A stretch of 30,665 bases of DNA, from contig CAYUIQ010000087.1 of NCBI GenBank assembly GCA_964444795.1, positions 1 to 30,665 of the forward strand. Direction: 5' to 3'. How positions within the stretch are numbered: the first letter of the stretch is position 1; every line of letters starts with the position of its first letter. The notes beneath the pieces were generated by a model, which worked only from the letters and a program-made list of their open reading frames with translations, made no database searches and had not been told where the DNA came from. The position numbers were made by a program, and so were the translations under genes. The stretch comes from JABMRP01 sp964444795 (GTDB lineage: Bacteria > Planctomycetota > Planctomycetia > Pirellulales > Thermoguttaceae). Shown here piece after piece: positions 22,582-30,665 of the stretch.

Positions 22582-23774
22582 TCTCCGGCCCGTTTGTCGG
22601 GCGCGTCACGGTGTAGGATCACGTCGTAAGTTGCGCGGGTGGTGCCGTCGGAGAAGGTGACCCCCGCGGGCGAGAAGGCGATGCGGTCGGGATGACTGGC
22701 GTCAATCTCAAACCGGCAGGACAGCGCTTCGATTTTCCACGCGGCCAACGAGCGCACTTCGCCCGCTTCGCTTCGGCCGTTGCCGTTGGCGTCGCGCCAG
22801 ACGGCCAGCCCCCGGAGTTCGCCACCGGTGAGTTGCCCGTCGGCATTGTCGTCCAGCGCCCCGAGCGCCTCGTAGCCGTTGTTCCAGAAGAGCCAGAAGG
22901 ACACGTTGCCGAACATCTGCAAAGCCGAATCGATACGGCCCGTTTCGTGGCGATCCATGACCAGCCAGCCGGCCTGTGGGGTGATCCACGTCCAGGCTCG
23001 CCGACGGCCCGATCCGTCGGCATCGAAAGAAACTCGGGCGGCCGGGTCGACCAGGTCGGTTGCCCCAAGGCCGTCGACCAGCGGCACGGCGATCGGCGTG
23101 ATCGGACGGGGTAGCGACATGAGCTTCTTCGTCCGCTGCCCGAGTGCGGCGATTTCCTCCGCGTCACCGGTCTTGTCGAGCAAGGGGATCAGATACGAGG
23201 CGGCCTCGGTGGTGAAAAACCGGGCGCCCAGGCCGGCAAATTGCAGGTTCTTCTCCTTTGCCCAAGCGGCCTTGACCGTTTTTCGCAGTTGGGCCACCGC
23301 TTCGACCTTCTTCCCCGCTTCGGCCAGACACCAGCCATAGCCAAGCTGGGCCGCTAGATTATCCGGAGCCGCGGCAATCGCTTTGGCGTAGATGGCCAAC
23401 GCCTTTTTCAGATGGGCCGAGGCCGCCGCTTGCTTCGCCGGATCGTCGGTCGGCCGGGCGGAAAACGGCACGTGTTTCGGTTCGTATCCGTACCAAGCAC
23501 CCCGCTCTTCCCGGCCACGCTGCACTTGGGCCGTGTCGCTCTTTTTGGCATAGGCCATGCCGTGCAGTCGGGCCAGATTCAACAGGCGGGCACCGTCCTC
23601 GGGATTCGCCTCGACCAACTTGGTCAGGTTCGCCACCAGTCGATCGATCGGCACCTCGACCAAATCGGGACGCATGTACATACCCTGGGCCGGTGAGTTG
23701 GCGAACAGCAGGACGACCGCGGCGATCAACAACAGACCGCTTCTGCGGAAGCGACGAGAATCGTTACATTTCAT
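22578..23774 (-). CDS. Secreted TPR and EF-hand protein
   Basis: The 398-residue exported protein has a signal peptide (about 1-30, ending NSPAQG). A helical TPR-like part follows (ANPEDGARLLNLARLHGMAYA; HLKKALAIYAKAIAAAPDNLAAQLGYGWCLAEAGKKVEAVAQL). The C-terminal domain contains an FDADGSG motif, a region around WLFWNNGYEALGA, and two calcium-binding loops, at about 308-319 (DDNADGQLTGGE) and 328-339 (DANGNGRSEAGE). A similar domain occurs in RTX-type calcium-binding proteins. The ATG at 23774 has AAGGAG seven bases upstream. It overlaps the hemolysin III gene by four bases, which suggests a shared envelope role. Not recognised as a characterised protein. Confidence 0.85.
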   Translation of the reverse strand: MKCNDSRRFRRSGLLLIAAVVLLFANSPAQGMYMRPDLVEVPIDRLVANLTKLVEANPEDGARLLNLARLHGMAYAKKSDTAQVQRGREERGAWYGYEPKHVPFSARPTDDPAKQAAASAHLKKALAIYAKAIAAAPDNLAAQLGYGWCLAEAGKKVEAVAQLRKTVKAAWAKEKNLQFAGLGARFFTTEAASYLIPLLDKTGDAEEIAALGQRTKKLMSLPRPITPIAVPLVDGLGATDLVDPAARVSFDADGSGRRRAWTWITPQAGWLVMDRHETGRIDSALQMFGNVSFWLFWNNGYEALGALDDNADGQLTGGELRGLAVWRDANGNGRSEAGEVRSLAAWKIEALSCRFEIDASHPDRIAFSPAGVTFSDGTTRATYDVILHRDAPDKRAGE

Positions 23775-23971
23775 GGCGGTGCTCCTTGGAAAGATGTGTG
23801 TTCGGTTGAAGCGTTTCGGCTGGCCAGCAAAAAACAAGCCTAGCAGCCCCCAAAGCGACCACTTCAATGTAGAGTATGCGAGCCCGTTTGAAAAGAAACC
23901 CGAGAGGATCTCCATGGCCCGCCTACCCACTCCCCCCCCCAGCAGCTTCAGGCCCGAGATCGTCCTCGGCA

Positions 23972-24015
23972 TTGATAGTACAGCCAACTTTCAGTAGACT
24001 GGCGGGTTACGCCAG
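23972..24015 (+). promoter_or_regulatory. Promoter and 5'-end hairpin of the restriction-modification operon
   Basis: TTGATA (23972-23977) and TAGACT (23995-24000) are spaced by 17 bases, a good sigma70-type pair. Overlapping the expected transcript start, CTGGCG (23999-24004) pairs with CGCCAG (24010-24015) over a 5-base loop, about 25 bases before the ATG. This dyad could be an autoregulatory site; no controller (C) gene is seen. Confidence 0.45.
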
Positions 24016-24039
24016 ATTCACGGATTGGATGCGGACGCC

Positions 24040-25605
24040 ATGCCCAGTTTACTAGACGATGCCGCACAACGGCAAGCAGAATACGTCCAGGCTACTACAT
24101 CCGCCTACCGCAAGAACAGGGGGCAAGTCTTCACGCCCTCGCAAATCGCTCGATTTATGGCGGGGCTCTTCTCCCGCGTGCCGAAACAGCTTCGTTTGCT
24201 GGACCCCGGCGCAGGGGCAGGATTACTTGGCGTTGCAGTGTGCGAACGGGTGTTGCAGCAACATTGCCCGCGACACCTGATGATTCACGCTTTCGAGCCA
24301 GAGCAAGCCCTTGCCGAGATACTTCGCAGCAATCTTGAACACTGCAAGCAAGCCCTTGCCGAAGCCGGTCATACGTTCACGTTCACGGTTGAGCAGGAAG
24401 ACTTCATTGCCGTTGCTTCCCCGCACTTGGAACCGAGCTTGTTCAAGCCCAGCATACCCGATGACTTTGACGCCGTGATAATGAATCCGCCCTACTTCAA
24501 GTTGCGGAAGGATTCAGAACACGCCCAGCTAATGGGGCGAGTTGTTCACGGGCAGCCCAACGCCTACGCCTTTTTCCTCACGCTTGGGGCACGCTTGCTG
24601 AAACCGAACGGGGAGCTAGTGGCGATTACACCGCGTAGCTTCTGCAACGGCCTTTACTTCCGTGGGTTTCGCCGTTGGTTCTTTGAACGAATGTCACTGG
24701 AATACATTCACCTATTCGAGTCTCGCACCGATGCGTTCAAGGATTCCGACGTTTTGCAGGAAAGCGTGATTACGAAGGCCCGCAAACTCGGCACGCCGTC
24801 AGAACAAGTGCAAATCACGGGCAGCTTCGGCAAGGATATTCCGAAACACCTTCACGGCCAAACGCTTCCCCAAGCCGCCGTTGTCGATAACTCTTGCGGT
24901 GAGCACTTGGTCAAGATTCCGCTTTCCGATGATGACTGCAAGGTTATGCGGCTGCTTGAAAACTTGCCGCAGCGCTTCGAGGAAACCGGATTGCGTATCT
25001 CAACCGGCCCTGTTGTGACGTTTCGGGCAACCGACCTAATCTTGCGTGAGGGAAATGGGCAGACCGTTGTCCCCCTGCTCATGCCCCACAACATCAAACC
25101 GTATCGTACGGAATGGCCGGTTGTGCGAAAAAAGCACCCCGTCTATATTGTCGACAATGAGCAATCTCGCAAACGCAAGCTACTCGTTCCGACAAAGAAC
25201 TATGTTGTTCTGAAAAGATTCTCCGCGAAGGAAGAGAAACGCAGGTTGACCGCGGCCTGCCTGTTGGGCCGTGAGCAGGAAGCGGCCCGCATTGGGCTAG
25301 AGAATCACCTGAACTACGTCTACCTTGCTGATCGCGAACTATCGGAAGACGAGACGTTCGGCGTTGCTGCTTTGTTCAATTCCGAGTTGCTCGACCGGTA
25401 TTTTCGGATTCTCAGCGGGAACACTCAGGTAAACGCCACGGAGATTCGCAACCTACACTTCCCGTCGCTCAAAACGTTGGCGATCATCGGGAGGCAAGTT
25501 AAGGAGTTGCCTGACAAGCAGCCCGGCACGATAGAGCGAATCGTGATTGAGTCTTTGAGCGTTACCAATCCATTGAGCGAACAGTTGGCGGGCGAAGCAC
25601 GATGA
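24040..25605 (+). CDS. Type II restriction-modification DNA adenine methyltransferase (BsuBI/PstI type)
   Basis: This 521-residue gamma-class N6-adenine DNA methyltransferase protects host DNA from the endonuclease encoded next to it. Motif X GQVFTP is at 28-33, the SAM-binding motif I LLDPGAGAG at 53-61 and the catalytic NPPYF at 149-153. A C-terminal target-recognition half extends from about 270. ATG at 24040 is preferred over an in-frame TTG at 24025. Its stop overlaps the endonuclease start by four bases (ATGA). The base and codon usage is visibly less GC-rich than in the surrounding genes, consistent with horizontal transfer. By partner family it probably methylates the adenine of CTGCAG. 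Confidence 0.93.
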   Translation: MPSLLDDAAQRQAEYVQATTSAYRKNRGQVFTPSQIARFMAGLFSRVPKQLRLLDPGAGAGLLGVAVCERVLQQHCPRHLMIHAFEPEQALAEILRSNLEHCKQALAEAGHTFTFTVEQEDFIAVASPHLEPSLFKPSIPDDFDAVIMNPPYFKLRKDSEHAQLMGRVVHGQPNAYAFFLTLGARLLKPNGELVAITPRSFCNGLYFRGFRRWFFERMSLEYIHLFESRTDAFKDSDVLQESVITKARKLGTPSEQVQITGSFGKDIPKHLHGQTLPQAAVVDNSCGEHLVKIPLSDDDCKVMRLLENLPQRFEETGLRISTGPVVTFRATDLILREGNGQTVVPLLMPHNIKPYRTEWPVVRKKHPVYIVDNEQSRKRKLLVPTKNYVVLKRFSAKEEKRRLTAACLLGREQEAARIGLENHLNYVYLADRELSEDETFGVAALFNSELLDRYFRILSGNTQVNATEIRNLHFPSLKTLAIIGRQVKELPDKQPGTIERIVIESLSVTNPLSEQLAGEAR

Positions 25606-26546
25606 ACAAGCCGGATCAAGCGTTGGAAATCATCAAAGCCTTGGGCTTGCCACGAGGTCAGCAGAACGAACGCTCAGCCTTGACGCTGCTCGCCCTTGCA
25701 AATGTCAAAAAGCGTGGCCGTTGGGCCAACACAAAGCAGCCCTTTTTGCGTATCTGGGATATTATGGCGTTCATGCGTGAGAGCTATGGCAAAGACTACG
25801 CCGCAAACTCGCGCGAGACCGTTAGGCGGCAAACGATTCACCAGTTTGAGCAAGCGAGGATTGTAGACCGCAACGCCGATGATCCGTCACGACCGACGAA
25901 CAGCGGAAAGAATGTCTATTCGCTTACGGCTGACGTTGTTCTGGTACTGAAAGCCTTTGGCACGAGAAGCTTTGACGATGAGGTTGCGGCATTCATTGCG
26001 AAGTTTGGTCAACTTCAGACAGCATACGCCAAACGCCGCAAGTTGCAGAAAGTGAAGTTAATGTTGCCCGATGGGGCAGAAGTGCTCTTGTCCCCCGGCA
26101 AGCACAACGAATTGCAGGTTGCGGCAATCGAACAGATGGGGCCGCGTTTCGCGCCCGGTAGCCAAGTGTTGTATGTTGGTGATACTGCGAAAAAACACGT
26201 TATCCGCGAGACGGAAACGCTCCAGCGGCTTAGCATTCCGATAAACGAGCATGACAAGCTGCCCGATATTATCTTGTTCGATGCCTCAAGGAACTGGTTG
26301 TTCCTGATTGAGGCGGTTACGTCACACGGCCCCGTGAACCCAAAACGCCATGCAGAGATTGAAGCGATACTTGCCGACTGCCCCGCTGAGCGAATCTACA
26401 TTACGGCGTTTCTCGACCGGGCAGACTTCCGTGCGTATGCTGCCGATATTGCGTGGGAAACGGAAGTGTGGATTGCGGAGAACCCCGGTCACATGATTCA
26501 TTTCAATGGGCCGAAGTTTCTGGGGCCCTACAAGCCACGTGAGTAG
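25602..26546 (+). CDS. BsuBI/PstI-family type II restriction endonuclease
   Basis: The 314-residue endonuclease has an N-terminal winged-helix-like DNA-binding domain (about 1-120, including RIWDIMAFMRESYGKDYA and the R-x-TVRRQTIHQFE helix) and a C-terminal nuclease domain. The family signature KLPDIILFD (219-227), then LIEAVTSHGPVNPKR (235-249), is present with the catalytic Asp222 and Glu237 of a PD-(D/E)xK-type site. Family members BsuBI and PstI cut CTGCAG, so that is the expected target, though isolates may differ. The gene overlaps the methyltransferase gene by four bases. It appears intact. It converges with the heparinase-like gene 18 bases away. Confidence 0.93.
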   Translation: MNKPDQALEIIKALGLPRGQQNERSALTLLALANVKKRGRWANTKQPFLRIWDIMAFMRESYGKDYAANSRETVRRQTIHQFEQARIVDRNADDPSRPTNSGKNVYSLTADVVLVLKAFGTRSFDDEVAAFIAKFGQLQTAYAKRRKLQKVKLMLPDGAEVLLSPGKHNELQVAAIEQMGPRFAPGSQVLYVGDTAKKHVIRETETLQRLSIPINEHDKLPDIILFDASRNWLFLIEAVTSHGPVNPKRHAEIEAILADCPAERIYITAFLDRADFRAYAADIAWETEVWIAENPGHMIHFNGPKFLGPYKPRE

Positions 26547-26563
26547 TCACCCAAGTTCCCCAA

Positions 26564-28471
26564 CTACTCGCTGTCCGCCCCCGTCGGCGTGATGGTCAGC
26601 GTAATCGTCGCTTCGGTCACCGGTTCGGTGAAATCGATCCCCAGACGCTCGGGGATATGGCCGTGGGGGAGATCCTCGCGGATTTCCTCCGAATCGATCG
26701 CCAGCTTTCCGCCTTCGGCGGCGATGTCGACCTGCACGGCCGATCCCGAATCGCCCACCAGCAAGCGACCGTCGCCCGAGCGGCTCCACGGCGAGAGGGT
26801 GACCAGGGCCGTGCCGAAACTCGCCGGAGTGGCCAGCCGCACTTCGTCGATCACCGTCAGGCTGCCGGCGCCGCGTCGGGAGAAGACAAACGTGCGCTGG
26901 AGTTTCTCCAGACCCTCGATGGCGTAGGCGGCGCGGAGGTCGAGCACGATGGTATCCGTCTGGTCGGTGAATTCGGTCTTGAGTATCACAGCCGCCGCCG
27001 AACGGCCGGAGCGTTGCAGTTTGCCGGCCACGCGTGGCACGGGATGGCCCAGCGAGTTGAGCACACCGCTGACGTACCGCTGGCCGCTGAAGGTTCGCGC
27101 CGTGTAGATTTCGGAACCCGGGTCCAACAGCGGCGTTTGGCCGCCCAGTGCCACGATAAACGAACCGACGTCGTTATGGTTGTGATGCTCGGCGTTGTGG
27201 CCGCCTTTCAATGCAACGGCCAAACCACGCGGGTTGTCCCCGGCGGGACGACAGATGAGGATCCCCGCCTCGGCGAACCAATCGCGCGGCGGTTGCGCCG
27301 TGGCCGATTGCGGGGCGGGCGGTGTTCGACTGGCCGAGTTCTCGAAGGCCAGCAGGCCGACCCCAAACAGTGCCTTTCTCGATCCGCCGCCGGCCAACAG
27401 ACCACTGCGTTCGATCTCTTCCAGCCCGAGCGAAAAGCGGCGGCTCAAGAAGGCCATCAGTTCGGCGCCGGGACGCGAGCCGAGGTGGCAATCGGCGAAG
27501 GCCGGGAATATGCCCGGGGTAATTTCCATCCGCCGTCCGAACAAGGCGATCTGCTTGATCTTCGGCTCGGCCAGCCAGTCGATCTTTCCATCGGTTGCCT
27601 GATGCAGCGTCTCGGCCAGCATCACATAGTTGCCGAACCCGTAGTTCCAATAGCCGATGCCTTCGGAGCAATAGCCGTCGGCGGTAAACCCGCGGAGGAA
27701 GTTCTGGATGTAATGCTCGGCGGCGGCGACGAAGAACGCCCGTTTCCGGCGATCGTCGATCACGGCCAGCGCCGAACCGGTCACGCCGGCAACGCAGACG
27801 GCGTTCCAATTGTTGGTGCCGGTGGCCCACCAGAGCCGCGGTTTGCCGCTGGCCATGTAACTCTCCATCGGCCCAAAGACACGCCGCTGGAGCTGCTCGC
27901 GGATGAGTTGCCGCACCGCCGGGCTGAGCTTGTCGCCGAGCCAATAGTCGGCCGTGGCCAGGGTCCAGGAGACGTAGACCGTGCCCAGGTCGATTTCGAT
28001 GGTCGTGCCCTTGAAGTTGGCCAGACTGCGGTCGTGGGCCGGGTAGACCCAAGTCTTTTCCTCGCAGACGGCCCGAATCGACGTTTCGATGTTCTCGGTG
28101 AAACGCCCCTTGTTCTCCAAGCACTCGGCCAACACCAACCGCGGCACCCGGGCGTGACGTTCGCCCATCACGCGCTGATAGCGCGTGCGGTTGCCGGTCC
28201 GCGAGAAATCGAGGTACAAGTCGTCGGGCAGTTCGGGGATCGGCTCCTTCAACACGGCCTCGGCGTCCGCTACGGCGTCTTTGAAGGCGGGGAGTTTCGC
28301 CAGCCGCTGCCACGGAGCCCGATCGGTGATTGGCCGGCCCACGCCGGTCGGCGCGTCGGGTAACATCTTCGCGATCTGTTCGACACGCGCTGGATCAACG
28401 GGCGGATCGCCCGCGATGGCTGTGGTTGCCATGGTCGCGGCAAGAAGAAGGAACGTCGAAAAACGGTTCAT
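26564..28471 (-). CDS. Secreted heparinase II/III-like polysaccharide lyase
   Basis: The 635-residue protein has a signal peptide (1-20), an N-terminal (alpha/alpha) toroid (about 60-370, with the conserved WATGTNNWNAVC block at 215-226) and a C-terminal beta-sandwich of the heparinase II/III family starting near 400. The His-rich motif GGHNAEHHNHNDVGSF (423-438) is the family hallmark and holds metal-binding and catalytic histidines. It would cleave acidic polysaccharides such as heparin, alginate or related polymers by beta-elimination in the periplasm. GGAGA nine bases before the ATG supports the start. It follows the EboF-like gene by 45 bases on the same strand and may be cotranscribed. 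The substrate is undetermined. Confidence 0.9.
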   Translation of the reverse strand: MNRFSTFLLLAATMATTAIAGDPPVDPARVEQIAKMLPDAPTGVGRPITDRAPWQRLAKLPAFKDAVADAEAVLKEPIPELPDDLYLDFSRTGNRTRYQRVMGERHARVPRLVLAECLENKGRFTENIETSIRAVCEEKTWVYPAHDRSLANFKGTTIEIDLGTVYVSWTLATADYWLGDKLSPAVRQLIREQLQRRVFGPMESYMASGKPRLWWATGTNNWNAVCVAGVTGSALAVIDDRRKRAFFVAAAEHYIQNFLRGFTADGYCSEGIGYWNYGFGNYVMLAETLHQATDGKIDWLAEPKIKQIALFGRRMEITPGIFPAFADCHLGSRPGAELMAFLSRRFSLGLEEIERSGLLAGGGSRKALFGVGLLAFENSASRTPPAPQSATAQPPRDWFAEAGILICRPAGDNPRGLAVALKGGHNAEHHNHNDVGSFIVALGGQTPLLDPGSEIYTARTFSGQRYVSGVLNSLGHPVPRVAGKLQRSGRSAAAVILKTEFTDQTDTIVLDLRAAYAIEGLEKLQRTFVFSRRGAGSLTVIDEVRLATPASFGTALVTLSPWSRSGDGRLLVGDSGSAVQVDIAAEGGKLAIDSEEIREDLPHGHIPERLGIDFTEPVTEATITLTITPTGADSE

Positions 28472-28516
28472 CGGTCGGTTCTCCGGGATTGTGGATTCGG
28501 CGTGGCACCCAACGCA

Positions 28517-29848
28517 TCACTTCGCCGCGACACCAAATTCTCGCAGAACGATCCCCGCCACGTCAACGTCGGCGACTGTTTTCGCCGGAAGAACCCCGGC
28601 TTCGGAGCTTAGCAACACGGTTCGTTGCGAACGATCGACGGCCGGCGCGCCGTGCGAGCCGCTGACGAGCGTGGCGTCCAGCGGGATGCTCCTGGTGGCC
28701 GGGTCGAAGTGCAATTCCACCGGGTCGTAGCCCGGCTTGCGGTGAATGTCGACCGTTCGGGCAAAACCCGGGGCCTTCGCGTCATCGAGCCAGTAGTAAT
28801 AGGCCTGCCAACTGTCGGGCGTCGAGATCAACACAACCTCGCCGCTTCGCCCATGATTCAACCCGTATTGCCCAAGCTGATCGCCCGCCACCACTTCGGC
28901 GATTCCGGGCTGCTCGGCGAACAACTCGGCCACTCGGGCGGTCGTCGCCGGATCGGCATCGGTGACGAACACGTGAGAAAGCTGATGATCCGTCAGCGCC
29001 CACGCCCGGCTCGCGTTGAGGTCGAGGTGCTCGCCGTCGTCTTCTTCTCGCACCGCCAGCAGCCCGGCCTCGCGGAGGACGCGATTGGGGTAAACCACGT
29101 GGTCGACCGGCGAGATCGCGTATTCGCCGGCCACCAGCCACAGGGGCTCGTCGTCGTACACCTCGTGGCATCCGTCGATCAGTCGTCCCAGCGCGGCATC
29201 CAACTCGGCCACGGCCGCGACGGCCGCGGGACTCTCCGGACCGGTTCGCTGGGCCGCGTAATCGAGGTGCGGCAGGTAAATGTACGAAAGATTCGGTCGC
29301 CATCGCCGGGCGGCGACCACCGCCGAGTCGACAATCCAATCGGTCGACCGGATATTGGCCATCGGACCCCAGAAATGTTGTAGCGGAAAATGTCCCAACA
29401 CGTCGCGCAACTCGCCGTAGAGATCCACCGGGCGGGTGTAACACCAGAGCGACTCGCTGCCGTCGGGGTTATGGACCGGAGCCGGCAGACAAACGTAGTC
29501 GGCACCACACTCTTTGGCGTGCAACGGAAACCAGACCGCCGAGGTCAACGCCGCGTCGTGCGACCCCAGCAGATCCCAAAGCTGCGGCCGATTGATACAA
29601 TCGTTCGGCGAGGTCCACATCTCGATGCGTCGTCGGTCGCGCCAGTAGAAACCGTTGGCAATCACACCGTGCTCGCTACAAGGTCTGCCCGTGGTCATCG
29701 TCGCCTGCACCGGGCAGGTCACGCACGGGAAGCTGGGCACCAGATCGACCATCGCTCCGGCGGCCGTCAACTCGCCAAGCCGGGGCATCGCCGCGACGTC
29801 CTTTTCCCGCAGGCCGGGCACGGAGAGCAGAATTACGTGTTTCTTCAT
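28517..29848 (-). CDS. Alkaline-phosphatase-superfamily phosphodiesterase/pyrophosphatase, resembling EboF
   Basis: The 443-residue protein belongs to the nucleotide pyrophosphatase/phosphodiesterase branch. The candidate nucleophile is Thr44 in PCVTCPVQATMTTGR; metal ligands appear as His194 and Asp196 in LPHLDYAAQRTG and later as GSHGAP near the end. The usual SDHG motif is replaced by AGEYAISP (240-247), a change I recall from this subgroup. There is no signal peptide, so it is cytoplasmic. The ATG at 29848 overlaps the upstream stop (TGATG) and has GGAG seven bases before it; a GTG one codon earlier is possible. The pairing with an isomerase-like protein matches EboE-EboF order in ebo clusters; this assignment is from memory. 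Substrate unknown. Confidence 0.88.
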   Translation of the reverse strand: MKKHVILLSVPGLREKDVAAMPRLGELTAAGAMVDLVPSFPCVTCPVQATMTTGRPCSEHGVIANGFYWRDRRRIEMWTSPNDCINRPQLWDLLGSHDAALTSAVWFPLHAKECGADYVCLPAPVHNPDGSESLWCYTRPVDLYGELRDVLGHFPLQHFWGPMANIRSTDWIVDSAVVAARRWRPNLSYIYLPHLDYAAQRTGPESPAAVAAVAELDAALGRLIDGCHEVYDDEPLWLVAGEYAISPVDHVVYPNRVLREAGLLAVREEDDGEHLDLNASRAWALTDHQLSHVFVTDADPATTARVAELFAEQPGIAEVVAGDQLGQYGLNHGRSGEVVLISTPDSWQAYYYWLDDAKAPGFARTVDIHRKPGYDPVELHFDPATRSIPLDATLVSGSHGAPAVDRSQRTVLLSSEAGVLPAKTVADVDVAGIVLREFGVAAK

Positions 29849-30665
29849 CACTCGGCTCCGGGGAATATCGGCCGTAGAAACTCCATCGCCTCTCGCGCCG
29901 CGGTCGGCCCGGCGTGGCTGTGACGACTCAACTCGACGTAAACGCCGCCGGTGTATCCGACCTCGGCCAAAGCTCGTAGAACCGGCGGAAACTCGATCTC
30001 GCCCTGGCCGAACATCAAGTGTTCATGCACGTCGCGGCGCATGTCTTCCAGGTGTACGTTGGCCAGTCGCGAAGCCCACTGGTGTATCTGGTCGGCGATA
30101 GGCGTTTCGCCCTGGCAGTGTAAATGACCGACATCGAGTGTCAGAGCCAGATTCGGCGAGTCGATGCGGTCGATCAGTTCAGCAAAGCCGGGCATCGAAT
30201 CGACCAGCATCCCCGGCTCGGGCTCCATGGCGATGACCACCCCCTGCTCTGCCCCGTAGCTTAGCACTTCTTCCAAGCCGCCGACGAGCCGGTCCATGGC
30301 CTCTTCCGTCGAGGCCCCGTCTTGCAGCACGCCCGACCAGAGCGAGACGCAATCGGCATCCAACGCGGCGGCACATCGCACGGCGTGTTGGTAGAACTCG
30401 ACCCGGCGTGCCCGACCGTCGGGATCGGCCGAAATAAGCGTCGGCTCGTGTTTCTGCCGCGGATCGAGCAGGAATCGGGCGCCCGTCTCGATCGCCGAAC
30501 ACATGCCGTGCCGGTCGAGAAGTCGCCGCAAATCGCGCAACTGACCGGGCGTCCCGTCATCGCGTGGCGAGAGGACGCCGTGGTCCACCGTCACGCCAAC
30601 GCCCCGGTAACCGATCCCGGCCAACAGTTCGACCGCGTCGAACAGTTCGTGATGGGCCAGTCCGT
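29848..30665 (-). CDS. Sugar-phosphate isomerase/epimerase-like protein, resembling EboE (start beyond the window)
   Basis: This xylose-isomerase-like TIM-barrel protein is cut by the right edge; the frame is open from 30665 and reads GLAHHELFDAVELLAGIGYRGVG at its visible beginning, so only a few N-terminal residues are missing. TTG at 30624 is not the true start. Expected metal-site residues are seen: Glu in VIAMEPEPG, Asp and His in LTLDVGHLHCQG, His in NVHLEDM and Glu in VYVELSRHSH. Its stop overlaps the EboF-like start (TGATG), implying translational coupling. In ebo clusters an isomerase-like protein precedes the phosphodiesterase. A second protein of this superfamily lies at 16274-17101 but differs in sequence. 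Confidence 0.85.
   Translation of the reverse strand, partial: GLAHHELFDAVELLAGIGYRGVGVTVDHGVLSPRDDGTPGQLRDLRRLLDRHGMCSAIETGARFLLDPRQKHEPTLISADPDGRARRVEFYQHAVRCAAALDADCVSLWSGVLQDGASTEEAMDRLVGGLEEVLSYGAEQGVVIAMEPEPGMLVDSMPGFAELIDRIDSPNLALTLDVGHLHCQGETPIADQIHQWASRLANVHLEDMRRDVHEHLMFGQGEIEFPPVLRALAEVGYTGGVYVELSRHSHAGPTAAREAMEFLRPIFPGAE

Noticed and set aside
26657..28363. 568-codon plus-strand frame opposite the heparinase-like gene
   Set aside because: No recognisable domain; the minus-strand product has a signal peptide and the family His-rich motif.

Overview
The window reads as a chromosomal segment of a high-GC Planctomycetota bacterium, probably of the Pirellulales type; this is inferred from gene content only. 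Planctomycete hallmarks are a secreted sulfatase with the C-x-P-S-R motif, a 1504-residue autotransporter-like repeat protein ending in a PEP-CTERM anchor, an ECF sigma factor paired with an anti-sigma protein that carries a pseudopilin/DUF1559-like region, EF-hand fusions, a tandem zinc-ribbon membrane protein, and short GC-rich dyad repeats between genes. No rRNA, tRNA, CRISPR array, transposase or integrase was seen.

Left part (1-11.5 kb): a secreted EF-hand/esterase and a zinc alcohol dehydrogenase on the minus strand, separated by a nested inverted-repeat element. Then, on the plus strand, come a TIM-barrel aldolase-like protein, the giant PEP-CTERM surface protein, a small Pro/Tyr/Gly-rich secreted protein and the sulfatase. 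A leucine-rich-repeat lipoprotein converges on the sulfatase. Most of these products are exported and fit polysaccharide or cell-surface work.

Middle part (11.5-23.8 kb): a membrane protein with five identical-spacing zinc ribbons; an ECF sigma/anti-sigma pair; and a four-gene minus-strand cluster of a small unknown protein, a TatD-like hydrolase resembling EboB, a solitary beta-class DNA methyltransferase and a sugar-phosphate isomerase-like protein. After these come a HEAT-repeat protein overlapping a membrane-anchored partner, and a TPR/EF-hand secreted protein overlapping a hemolysin III (PAQR) protein.

Right part (24.0-30.7 kb): a two-gene type II restriction-modification system of the BsuBI/PstI family with visibly lower GC than its neighbours, which looks like an acquired island. 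Then follows a minus-strand cluster running in from the right edge: a sugar-phosphate isomerase-like protein resembling EboE (cut by the edge), an alkaline-phosphatase-superfamily protein resembling EboF, and a heparinase II/III-like protein.

The most interesting pattern is the presence of ebo-like genes in two places about 10 kb apart (EboB-like at 18.1-18.9 kb, EboE/EboF-like at 28.5 kb to the edge). The ebo cluster is linked in other bacteria to export or handling of a metabolite that is mostly unidentified. Other points of interest are the five-ribbon sensor-like membrane protein, the sigma/pseudopilin-like anti-sigma pair and the unknown 82-residue protein next to the EboB-like gene.
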